Part shown: piece after piece, positions 43,980 through 51,330 of the stretch
Position numbering within the stretch: position 1 is the first letter of the stretch
Layout of the letters: each line of letters opens with the position of its first letter
Assembly (NCBI GenBank): GCA_040217175.1
Contig: JAVJNT010000002.1
Coordinates: forward strand, 1,124,001 to 1,188,000
Length of the DNA: 64,000 nucleotides
Direction of reading: 5' to 3'
Source: Phycisphaerales bacterium
GTDB taxonomy: Bacteria > Planctomycetota > Phycisphaerae > Phycisphaerales > UBA1924
Translations under genes and position numbers: made by a program
Notes under the pieces: model-generated
The model's database searches: none
What the model was told of the DNA's origin: nothing
Seen by the model: only the letters and a program-made list of their open reading frames with translations

Positions 43980-44654
43980 TCAGCCGCCGAACGCTTTCTT
44001 GAGCAGGTCGCCGAACGATACCCGCTCCTGCTCCTCGCGCACGGCTGCCTCGATGGTGTCGAACTCGAGCACCTCGGGGGCCTCGATCAGGGGCCGGCGC
44101 TGGCTCTCGTCGACGCGTACCAGGCCGAGCGCACCCTGGCCGGTCACGTTCACCTGCCACACGCCCTCGCCGAGCGAGCGATACACCGCCTTGCCCACCA
44201 CGGCGCCGGGCTCGTCCCAGTCCACGTCGACCAGTTCGGGGTCGATCACGATGCCCTCGGTGGGCGGCGTGCGATCGTCGAAGACCCGCCGGATCCAGAG
44301 CCGACCGCCGATAACCACGTAGTCGACGTAGATCTCGCGCTGCGGGTCGTAGGGCGTGGGGATCACGGTCTCGACGCCGCGGCGGCTGCGGACTCGCACG
44401 CTCATCGAGCCCTCATCGACCACGAGTTCGGTGACGGCGGCCTGCGTGACGGCGCTATTGAACTGCTCGACCAAGGCGGTGTAGTCGCGGGCGACCTCTT
44501 CGAGCCGATCGCGGTAGATATCGGCCCGTAGATCTGCGCGGGCTCTCGACAACGCCAAATACCCACCGACTACCAGGAGCAGCATGGTAAACAGGGCAAG
44601 CCCTGACGTAAAAATCCTGCCCATTGGGTATTTTCCGCTTGACATCGAAGGCAT
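43980..44654 (-). CDS. Membrane-anchored protein of unknown function
   Basis: A 224-residue protein with one N-terminal transmembrane helix (about 12-34, IFTSGLALFTMLLLVVGGYLAL). A helical stalk (RADLRADIYRDRLEEVARDYTALVEQF) and an outer or cytoplasmic beta-rich domain follow (ELVVDEGSMSVRVRSR, IYVDYVVIGGRLWIRRVFDD, GKAVYRSLGEGVWQVNVTGQGALGLVRVDE). I do not recognise a family. ATG 44654 is used; ATG 44645 and 44624 are alternatives. The TTGACA element of the next, divergent gene overlaps its first codons. Confidence 0.6.
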   Translation of the reverse strand: MPSMSSGKYPMGRIFTSGLALFTMLLLVVGGYLALSRARADLRADIYRDRLEEVARDYTALVEQFNSAVTQAAVTELVVDEGSMSVRVRSRRGVETVIPTPYDPQREIYVDYVVIGGRLWIRRVFDDRTPPTEGIVIDPELVDVDWDEPGAVVGKAVYRSLGEGVWQVNVTGQGALGLVRVDESQRRPLIEAPEVLEFDTIEAAVREEQERVSFGDLLKKAFGG

Positions 44655-44667
44655 CCGGGGCCATTGT
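44639..44667 (+). promoter_or_regulatory. Shared TTGACA-N17-CATT element, copy 1
   Basis: TTGACA (44639-44644) and CATTGT (44662-44667) are separated by exactly 17 bases, as in copies 2 and 3 before the other two large paralogs. The -10 match to TATAAT is weak. It lies 402 bases before the start codon. Confidence 0.35.
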
Positions 44668-45063
44668 AGTAGCCAGAGAGATCGTGGAGGACAGCGGTAT
44701 TTCCTGGGAAATCAGCCACAGACCAGACTGATCACCGGACCCCACCGTGGCATCCCAAGGGATGCATCCGGCGGGGTGATTCTGCTTGTCCTGCATGCGA
44801 GAGAGGAACGCGTCGCCACGGCAGTTGGCGTCGCACATCGAGAGAAGGCCCTGATGGGGCCGGCCCGGCCTGCGGCTTGGAGAGCTGCACCCGGGTCCGA
44901 ACACGAGATGGGGGTATCGCACGGTGAGTTCTCACCCAGCGTGCAATCCCAAACAAGCTTGCTGACCCGCGGCCGTTCGGACAACGGCCTCGGTTTCCTG
45001 TTTTGATGGCCTGGCAGCGTGCCGGGCACACCCAGTTTCCATTTGCAAATGGGGTTTGAAGAG
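44668..45063 (+). promoter_or_regulatory. Long structured leader of large paralog 1
   Basis: This is an approximately 396-base untranslated leader. A motif TTGCTGACCC at 44959 is followed by a 7-bp hairpin (44971-44977 with 44983-44989). A second hairpin of eight pairs (45009-45016 with 45020-45027; equivalently seven pairs around a 5-base loop) ends 36 bases before the start codon. The ribosome-site region is itself in a small palindrome (CCATTTGCAAATGG). Paralogs 2 and 3 have equivalent elements in the same order. Confidence 0.5.
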
Positions 45064-46977
45064 ATGATGAACACTCAGAAGGTTCTCGCCGCCGCCGCGA
45101 TCCTCGCGGCCGCCGGCACCACGTTTGCCCAGGTCACCCCTGGCCCGTTCGCGCCCGACGCTCTCGAGGACATGGAGGGCACCGGTGGTGGCCGCACGTT
45201 CCTCACCAGCATCTTCGGCGGTGATGTCGGCGTCGGTGGCGACCTGAGCTTTGCCTCGGTCGACTTCGGCGACTGGCAGGACTTCCGCGCTCCCGGTGGC
45301 CCGATCCAGCCGTCCAGCGGCACGATCTTCGGCACCATCTTCGGCTTCGGCTCTGTCACCTTCGACTTCACCGGCATCGGTGGCATCACCGGCTTCGGCT
45401 TCGAGGCCAGCGCCGCCGGCGTCGGCAGCGATGACATCGAGTTCTTCGACCTCGGTGGCAGCAGCATCGGCTTCTTCAGCGACGGCGACGGCTACGGCCC
45501 CGGCGACGGCTCCATGGAGCCCAAGGCCTGGACCTCGACCGTGGCCATCGGCTCGGTCACCGTGACCGGTCCCGAGACCGCCTTCGATGACTTCCGCTAC
45601 GTGCAGGGCGACGTTCCGGCCCGCATCCTGATCTACACCGAGAGCAACGGCGACGACAACGAGATCGCTGCTGCCGACAACCTGGGCCTGAACTACGACC
45701 TGATCCGTAGCGACACCGCCGCCCTCAACGCGGCGCTGGCCAGCGGCGACTACGTGTTCGCCATCATCCACCAGCCGGCCAACAACTTCGCCGCCGGCTT
45801 CGACGCCGAGCTCGACGCCTTCGTCAGCGGTGGCAACCGCGTGCACTTCTCGTTCTGGAACACCGACGCCGATCCGGCCATCCAGAGCACCCTCGGCATC
45901 GACAGCGCCGTCGACTTCTTCGCGCCGCGTCCGGTCTTCAACAACGCGTCGCACCCCTCGTGGGGCGGCGCCGCCAGCCCGGTCGCCGTCGATGGCGACG
46001 ACTGGAACGACAACGGCGACAGCCTGACCGGTGACGAGGTCGTCTCGACCTTCGACAGCGCTTCGGGTGATGGCGCCACCGTCGTCAGCAACGACAACCG
46101 CACGCTCGCCAACGGCTTCGAGTACGACTCGATGGAGAGCAGCGGCATGACCAACCTGCTCGAGGCGCAGATCGCCTGGGTCGAGACCGCTCCGCCCCCG
46201 CCCCCGCCCCCCGGCAGCCTGGTCATCCAGTTCCAGTCCGGCAACGACGGCCACCTGGCCGCCGCCGTCAACTCCGCGGGCATCACCCCGGACCTCGTGC
46301 TCGAGAGCGACTTCCCGGGCCTGACCGCTGCCCTGAACAACCCCGACTACGGCGTTGCTCTGGTCAGCAACCCCTGCTGCTTCTTCGACGCCGGCACCCC
46401 CGCCGCCTTCGATGACTTCATCGATCGCGGCAACGTCGCCCACCTGTCCTTCTGGAACATGGACGCCGAGCCCGTGCTGCAGGACGCCTTCGGCGTCGCG
46501 ACGGCCGTCGACTTCTTCACCCCGCGTTCGGTCTTCGACAACGCCGGTCACCCGTCGTGGGGCAGCGCCTCGAGCCCGGTGAACCCGGCCATCGATCCGA
46601 GCCCGTGGAACGACAACGGCGACAGCATGACCGCTGACGCTGGTGCCGAGATCGTCGGTACCTTCGATTCCACCTCCGGCGACGGTGCCATCATCGTTGC
46701 CAACGGCGATGCCACCCTCTTCAACGGCTTCGACTACGACTCCATGGAAGACGGTGCGGTCCGCGACCTGATCGAGGCCCAGCTCGGCTTCATCGGCACG
46801 GGCGCCGACTGCTACGCCGACTTCGACGACGACGGCAGCCTGACCATCTTCGACTTCCTGGCGTTCCAGAACGCCTTCGATGGTGGTGACCTGGCGGCCG
46901 ACTGCGATGAGGACGGCATCCTCACGCTCTTCGACTTCCTCTGCTTCCAGAACGCCTTCGACGCCGGCTGCGACTAA
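45064..46977 (+). CDS. Large secreted GC-dockerin protein, paralog 1
   Basis: A protein of about 637 residues, starting at ATG 45064 or 45067. The signal peptide ends AAAGTTFAQ. An N-terminal beta domain (about 24-185: SFASVDFGDWQDFRAPGGPI, FGFGSVTFDFTGIGG, EFFDLGGSSIGFF) resembles choice-of-anchor folds. Two copies of a Rossmann-like alpha/beta domain follow. The first is ILIYTESNGDDNEIAAADNLGLNYDLI to the proline linker, the second LVIQFQSGNDGHLAAAVNSAG onward; both contain HPSWG(G/S)A(A/S)SPV and WNDNGD. A run of seven prolines separates them. The end is a four-Cys GC-dockerin (CYADFDDDG, DCDEDGILTLFD, FLCFQNAFDAGC, Asp). The repeated domain recalls DUF4350/GATase-like folds; its role is unknown. 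Confidence 0.88.
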   Translation: MMNTQKVLAAAAILAAAGTTFAQVTPGPFAPDALEDMEGTGGGRTFLTSIFGGDVGVGGDLSFASVDFGDWQDFRAPGGPIQPSSGTIFGTIFGFGSVTFDFTGIGGITGFGFEASAAGVGSDDIEFFDLGGSSIGFFSDGDGYGPGDGSMEPKAWTSTVAIGSVTVTGPETAFDDFRYVQGDVPARILIYTESNGDDNEIAAADNLGLNYDLIRSDTAALNAALASGDYVFAIIHQPANNFAAGFDAELDAFVSGGNRVHFSFWNTDADPAIQSTLGIDSAVDFFAPRPVFNNASHPSWGGAASPVAVDGDDWNDNGDSLTGDEVVSTFDSASGDGATVVSNDNRTLANGFEYDSMESSGMTNLLEAQIAWVETAPPPPPPPGSLVIQFQSGNDGHLAAAVNSAGITPDLVLESDFPGLTAALNNPDYGVALVSNPCCFFDAGTPAAFDDFIDRGNVAHLSFWNMDAEPVLQDAFGVATAVDFFTPRSVFDNAGHPSWGSASSPVNPAIDPSPWNDNGDSMTADAGAEIVGTFDSTSGDGAIIVANGDATLFNGFDYDSMEDGAVRDLIEAQLGFIGTGADCYADFDDDGSLTIFDFLAFQNAFDGGDLAADCDEDGILTLFDFLCFQNAFDAGCD

Positions 46978-47016
46978 TCCCAGCCCCGTCCGTTCTGAAA
47001 CCTTCTGAGTGACCGC

Positions 47017-47051
47017 GAGGCCCCGGAGCAATCCGGGGCCTCGTTCTTTTT
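47017..47051 (+). terminator. Rho-independent terminator of paralog 1
   Basis: A perfect 11-bp stem (47017-47027 with 47032-47042), a 4-base loop and a T-run at 47044-47051. Confidence 0.9.
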
Positions 47052-47198
47052 CGGGTGCCGGAGTTGCCGAGCCATCCGAGGCGTGGCAAGCCCCCGCGAG
47101 CCCAACGCCGCACGGACCTCATGGCAATACCACGCACATAAACTTGCGTAAAACTACCACATTCGCACGCGAAACTAGCTGTTCGAGCCGAGTTGCTC

Positions 47199-47227
47199 TT
47201 GACATAATGCCGCAAATACGGCATTAC
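47199..47227 (+). promoter_or_regulatory. Shared TTGACA-N17-CATT element, copy 2, with inverted repeat
   Basis: TTGACA (47199-47204), 17 bases, then CATTAC (47222-47227). The spacer and second box contain a perfect 8-bp inverted repeat TAATGCCG/CGGCATTA (47205-47212 with 47219-47226... arms overlapping the box by one to four bases), which could be an operator. TATATT follows 24 bases after TTGACA. The region 47052-47198 before it shows nothing recognisable. Confidence 0.4.
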
Positions 47228-47580
47228 TTATATTGACGGAAGTATCGACTCGTTCGTGGGAAGCTGGGGGTACGTCTTCCAAGCCAAGATACGTCTGGCA
47301 TGCTCGGAGAGGATGAGTACGCCCAGCAGCGCTCAACGCTGTCACAGGTGTCGCCCGCCAACCTCGCGTTGGATTGCGGCGCGCCCCTGCGATATCGGGT
47401 GCGCACAGACGTAGGGGAGAGGGGAAGAGTCGAGCCACGCGTGTTCGACGCTCCTTCGAGAAGCAAAGACGCTTGCTGACCCGGCTGGCTACTCAGGCCC
47501 GCCGTTGTTTCGTTTCGTGCAGAGGCTGGTGATGTATCAGCCGCGTGACCCGTAACACCTGACTTGGGGGTTTCTAAGAG
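47228..47580 (+). promoter_or_regulatory. Long structured leader of large paralog 2
   Basis: This is an approximately 353-base leader. It shares a 28-base identical block (47245-47272) with the leader of paralog 3, then the motif TTGCTGACCC at 47473. Hairpin one follows (47483-47489 with 47497-47503, one mismatch). Hairpin two has seven pairs (47524-47530 with 47536-47542, one G-T pair) and a 5-base loop, and ends 38 bases before ATG 47581. Confidence 0.5.
47245..47272 (+). repeat. 28-base direct repeat in leaders, copy A
   Basis: This block is identical to 50998-51025. Both copies lie about 20 bases after the TTGACA-N17-CATT element of a large paralog, so conservation is by position as well as by sequence. 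Confidence 0.9.
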
Positions 47581-49344
47581 ATGGATATGCAGAAGACACT
47601 CGCCGCCGCCGCCATTCTTGCGGCCGCCGGCACCACGTTTGCCCAGGTGACCCCTGGCCCGTTCTCGCCCGACGCCACCGATGACATGGAGAGCTATCCG
47701 GGCGTTCGTACGTTCCTGACCAGCCTCTTCTCCGGCAACGTCGGCGTGGGCGGCGCCCTGAGCTTTGCGTCGGTTGACGCCGGCGACTGGCTCGACTTCC
47801 GCGCGCCGGGCGGGCCGATTGCGCCCACCAGCGGCACGAAGTTTGGCACGATCTTCGGCTTCGGATCGGTCGACTTTGATTTCTCCAGCATCGGTGGCAT
47901 CACCGGCTTTGGCTTCCAGGCCAGTGCCGCCGGCGTCGGCACCGACGACATCGAGTTCTTCGACCTCGGTGGCGCGCCCATCGGCTTCTTCAGCGACCCC
48001 GATGGCTACGGCCCGGGCGACGGCACGATGGAGCCCAAGGCCTGGACCTCGACCGTCGCCATCGGCTCGGTCCGCGTTACCGGTCCCGAGACCGCGTTCG
48101 ACGACTTCCGGATCGTTCGGGGTGATGTTCCCGCGCAGATCCTGATCTACACGGAGAGCAACGGCGATGACAACGAGATTGCCGCGGCCGACAACCTCGG
48201 CCTGAACTACGACCTGATTCGGCGCGACACCCCCGCCCTCAACGCGGCGCTGGCCAGCGGCGATTATGTCTTCGCCATCATCCACCAGCCGGCCAACAAC
48301 TTCGCCGCCGGCTTCGACGCCGAGCTCGACGCCTTCGTCAGCGGCGGCAACCGCGTGCACTTCTCGTTCTGGAACCTCGATGCCGAGCCGGCCCTCCAGA
48401 GCACCCTGGGCGTCGACAGCACGGTCGACTTCTTCGCGCCGCGTCCGGTCTTCGACAACGCCGGCCACCCGTCGTGGGGCGGCGCTGCCAGCCCGGTCGC
48501 CGTCGATGGCGACGACTGGAACGACAACGGTGATGCGGTCACCGGCGACGAGGTCGTGTCGACCTTCGACAGCGCGTCGGGCGATGGCGCGACCGTCGTG
48601 AGCAACGACAACCGCACGCTCACCAACGCCTTCGAGTACGACTCGATGGAGAGCAGCGGCATGACCGACCTGCTCGAAGCCCAGATCGACTGGGTCGAGG
48701 ACGCACTGCCCCCGGCACCTCCCGGTTGCCAGCCCGAGCTCGACTTCGAGGGCATCGGTGAAGGCATGCCCATCAGCGATGAGTTCCCCGGCGTCACCTT
48801 CGGCGACGGTACGGGCCAGACCGCGTCGATCAGTAGCTTCAGCGGCTTCTTCGGTTCGGACGTGCTCTGCAACGCGACCGATGGCGGCGGCAATCGCTAC
48901 CTGACGCTCGTCATGGAGTTCGATGGCGGCCTGACCGAGCTGGAATTCGACTTCAACAGCGCCGGCACGCCGAGCACTGGCTTCGAGTTCCCCATCCGCT
49001 TCTATGACGCCGGCGGTCTGGTGAGCACCGACGGTATCCTTGAGGCCGGCTCGGCATGGACGCGCGACATCAACTACAGCCTCGATGGCACCATCATCCG
49101 CGTCGAGATCGACTCCTTCAACGACGGCTGGCTCTTCGGCGTCGACAACATGACCTACTGCTTCGGCGACGACGACTGCTACGCCGACTTCGATGACGAC
49201 GGTAGCCTGACCATCTTCGACTTCCTGGCGTTCCAGAACGCCTTCGATGGTGGCGACCTGGCAGCCGACTGTGATGGGGACGGCGTCCTCACGCTGTTCG
49301 ACTTCCTGTGCTTCCAGAACGCCTTCGATGCCGGTTGCGACTAG
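47581..49344 (+). CDS. Large secreted GC-dockerin protein, paralog 2 with swapped domain
   Basis: A 587-residue exported protein starting at ATG 47581. Signal peptide, N-terminal beta domain and the first Rossmann-like domain (ILIYTESNGDDNEIAAADN onward) are nearly identical to paralogs 1 and 3. In place of the second Rossmann-like copy and the proline run, residues 385-530 hold a DFEG-type ectodomain (LDFEGIGEGMPISDEFPGV, SISSFSGFFGSDVLCNAT, LVMEFDGGLTELEFDFNSAG, DGWLFGVDNM). This is homologous to the proteins encoded at 26757-27428 and 27580-28137. It ends in a four-Cys GC-dockerin (CYADFDDDG, DCDGDGVLTLFD, FLCFQNAFDAGC, Asp). It is a clear product of domain shuffling. Confidence 0.9.
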   Translation: MDMQKTLAAAAILAAAGTTFAQVTPGPFSPDATDDMESYPGVRTFLTSLFSGNVGVGGALSFASVDAGDWLDFRAPGGPIAPTSGTKFGTIFGFGSVDFDFSSIGGITGFGFQASAAGVGTDDIEFFDLGGAPIGFFSDPDGYGPGDGTMEPKAWTSTVAIGSVRVTGPETAFDDFRIVRGDVPAQILIYTESNGDDNEIAAADNLGLNYDLIRRDTPALNAALASGDYVFAIIHQPANNFAAGFDAELDAFVSGGNRVHFSFWNLDAEPALQSTLGVDSTVDFFAPRPVFDNAGHPSWGGAASPVAVDGDDWNDNGDAVTGDEVVSTFDSASGDGATVVSNDNRTLTNAFEYDSMESSGMTDLLEAQIDWVEDALPPAPPGCQPELDFEGIGEGMPISDEFPGVTFGDGTGQTASISSFSGFFGSDVLCNATDGGGNRYLTLVMEFDGGLTELEFDFNSAGTPSTGFEFPIRFYDAGGLVSTDGILEAGSAWTRDINYSLDGTIIRVEIDSFNDGWLFGVDNMTYCFGDDDCYADFDDDGSLTIFDFLAFQNAFDGGDLAADCDGDGVLTLFDFLCFQNAFDAGCD

Positions 49345-49381
49345 TCCAGTCCTTCCGTTCTGATGGTTTCTGAGTGTTCGC

Positions 49382-49413
49382 GGGGCCCCGGAGTGATCCG
49401 GGGTCCCGTTTTT
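49382..49413 (+). terminator. Rho-independent terminator of paralog 2
   Basis: An 11-bp stem (49382-49392 with 49397-49407, one G-T pair), a 4-base loop and T residues at 49409-49413. Confidence 0.88.
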
Positions 49414-49455
49414 CGATTCCCAGCAAGGTCCGCGCGTCCGGCACGTGTTGTGCAA

Positions 49456-50787
49456 TCATCCGTCCCAACGCCGGACGACGACCGAGTCGTTCTGCCCGCC
49501 AAAGCCGAAGCTGTTCGACAGGCACACGCCCACGCCGCCCCGATCGCGGAGATCGCGCGCCGCGTTGGGGACGTAGTCGAGATCACACGCCTCGTCGGGC
49601 TCGGCGTAGTTGATGGTCGGCGGGAGCCACCCGGTCTGCATCGCACGGATGCACGCGATCAGCTCGACCGCGCCCGCCGCCTGGATGAGGTGCCCCAGCA
49701 TGCTCTTGACGCTACTCATGGGCACGCTCGGGGCATGCTCGCCGAAGAGCCGCTTCACGGCCCGGGTCTCGATGCCGTCGTTCTCACGCGTTCCCGTGCC
49801 GTGCGCCGAGACGTAGTGCACGCCAGGCCGTCCGTTCCCATCGACCGCGGCGGGATCGATCCCGGCTTGTTCGAGCGCCCGGGCCATCGCCCGCCACGCG
49901 CCTTCGCCCTCCGGATCGATGTCCGTGATGCGATACGCGTCGGCCGACGAACCATACCCGGCGATCTCGGCCACGGGCGTCGCGCCACGGGCAAGAGCGT
50001 GCTCGAGGTCCTCAAGCACGAGCACGCCCGCGCCTTCGCCCATGACGAAGCCGTCGCGCGTCCGGTCGAAGGGTCGAGACGCTCCGGCCGGGTCGTCGCA
50101 CCGCGTGCTCATGGCCGTCAGCCGGATGAAGCCGGTCATCCCCAGCGGGTGGATCATCGAGTGGCAGCCCCCGCTGACCATCACGTCGGCATCGCCGCGG
50201 CAGATGATCTCGGCCGCTTCGCCGATCGCTTGCGTGCTCGCCGCACATGCCGTCATGCAGTTCATGGACGGGCCACGCAGCCCCAATAGCGCCGCCACGT
50301 GCGCCAGCGCCATCTGCGGCTCCTGCTCCACCTCACGCATGCGGTCGAGTCCGAGGGCGCCGCGAGCCCAGAGGCCGTCGTCGAGCGATCGGGCATCGGC
50401 ATTCCATGCGCCGATGCACATCCTGCCAAGTGCGGCGCTGTCCGGGCTGTTCTCGCCCGCGCCCAGGTAGAGGCCCGCCCGCGACATGTCCATGCCATGT
50501 CGTTCAAGCCCCGAGTGGGCCCACGCCGCGTCCGCCGCCGCCAACGCGAACGCCGTCCCGCGTCCGGCTGAGGCGTGCCGCTTGGCCCGGTTCCCGAGTG
50601 CGAGCGTCAGGTCAAAGGCCTTCACCTCCGCCGCAAAGCTCGTCGCAAAGGCATGCGCGTCGAAGTTCGATATCGGCGCTGCCGCCGACCTGCCGGCCAT
50701 CAGCGCCTCCCACGCATCGTCCAGCCCGCTTCCCAGGGGCGTCACCCACCCCATGCCCGTGACCACGACCCGACGCTCGCCTCGCAT
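49456..50787 (-). CDS. fabF: Beta-ketoacyl-ACP synthase II-type condensing enzyme
   Basis: A 443-residue thiolase-fold enzyme that elongates acyl-ACP with malonyl-ACP. It begins RRVVVTGMGWVTPLGSGLDDAWEAL. The active-site Cys181 is in NCMTACAASTQAIGEA. The two catalytic His residues are in HYVSAHGTGTRENDG and SSVKSMLGHLIQAAGAVE, and the C-terminal loop is SNSFGFGGQNDSVVV. All family essentials are present. ATG 50787 follows GGAGCG. It is alone, without acpP or other fab genes, so it could serve housekeeping or specialised lipid synthesis. It lies antiparallel between large paralogs 2 and 3. Confidence 0.9.
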   Translation of the reverse strand: MRGERRVVVTGMGWVTPLGSGLDDAWEALMAGRSAAAPISNFDAHAFATSFAAEVKAFDLTLALGNRAKRHASAGRGTAFALAAADAAWAHSGLERHGMDMSRAGLYLGAGENSPDSAALGRMCIGAWNADARSLDDGLWARGALGLDRMREVEQEPQMALAHVAALLGLRGPSMNCMTACAASTQAIGEAAEIICRGDADVMVSGGCHSMIHPLGMTGFIRLTAMSTRCDDPAGASRPFDRTRDGFVMGEGAGVLVLEDLEHALARGATPVAEIAGYGSSADAYRITDIDPEGEGAWRAMARALEQAGIDPAAVDGNGRPGVHYVSAHGTGTRENDGIETRAVKRLFGEHAPSVPMSSVKSMLGHLIQAAGAVELIACIRAMQTGWLPPTINYAEPDEACDLDYVPNAARDLRDRGGVGVCLSNSFGFGGQNDSVVVRRWDG

Positions 50788-50824
50788 TGACTCGCTCCTG
50801 CTTCACGTTGGGGCCGAGCGCCCC

Positions 50825-50838
50825 GTTCTACGTAGAAC
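50825..50838. promoter_or_regulatory. Palindrome upstream of fabF
   Basis: GTTCTACGTAGAAC is a perfect 14-bp palindrome centred about 45 bases before the fabF start, a good position for an operator. It differs at two symmetrical positions from the parS-like site at 17396-17409. No regulator can be assigned. The remaining bases 50839-50951 show nothing else I can support. Confidence 0.4.
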
Positions 50839-50951
50839 ACACTAGACCGTTCACGGTCCCGCGCCCCGTTCTGTTGCAGCGCCAAGCGGGATGGTCTACG
50901 CAGAACTACGACAGCGAACAAGAATTCTGTTCCATGTCGTGCACAATGCTC

Positions 50952-50980
50952 TTGACAAAACGCCGCAATCGCGGCATTAG
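50952..50980 (+). promoter_or_regulatory. Shared TTGACA-N17-CATT element, copy 3, with inverted repeat
   Basis: TTGACA (50952-50957), 17 bases, then CATTAG (50975-50980). The spacer holds GCCGC/GCGGC arms equivalent to those of copy 2. TATAGT follows 24 bases after TTGACA, at the same place as TATATT in copy 2. Confidence 0.4.
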
Positions 50981-51330
50981 TTATAGTGAGAGAACTTTCG
51001 ACTCGTTCGTGGGAAGCTGGGGGTAAGTTTTCCAAGCCAGCAAACGCTGGCACGCTCGAAGAAGAAGACCACTCCCAGAAGCGCGGAACGCTGTCGCTGG
51101 CGATCACTCGCGGCCGACGCAATGTCGGTTCCGCGACGTTCTATCGCGCCGGCGCGCTCCACGCGACAGGAAGGGAGAGACGAACCCGCGTGTTCGATGC
51201 CCTTGCGAATGGAGGAGGCTTGCTGACCCCGGCGCGCCGCTGAGGCCCGCCGGTTGTTTCCGTTTCCTTGGAGCGGTTGGTGCCGTACCGGCCGCGTGAC
51301 ACGTAGCACCTGTATTGGGGGCTTGAAGAG
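50981..51330 (+). promoter_or_regulatory. Long structured leader of large paralog 3
   Basis: This is a 350-base leader. It contains the 28-base block (50998-51025) and a perfect small hairpin GCCAGC/GCTGGC soon after. TTGCTGACCC at 51220 is followed by hairpin one (51230-51234 with 51248-51252). Hairpin two has seven pairs (51275-51281 with 51287-51293), a 5-base loop, and ends 37 bases before ATG 51331. Confidence 0.5.
50998..51025 (+). repeat. 28-base direct repeat in leaders, copy B
   Basis: Identical to 47245-47272; see that entry for its significance. Confidence 0.9.

Noticed and set aside
47228-47580. Known riboswitch classes (cobalamin, SAM, TPP, c-di-GMP) in the long leaders
   Set aside because: I looked for their hallmark conserved sequences by eye and found none. 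The leader is reported as an unclassified structured element.
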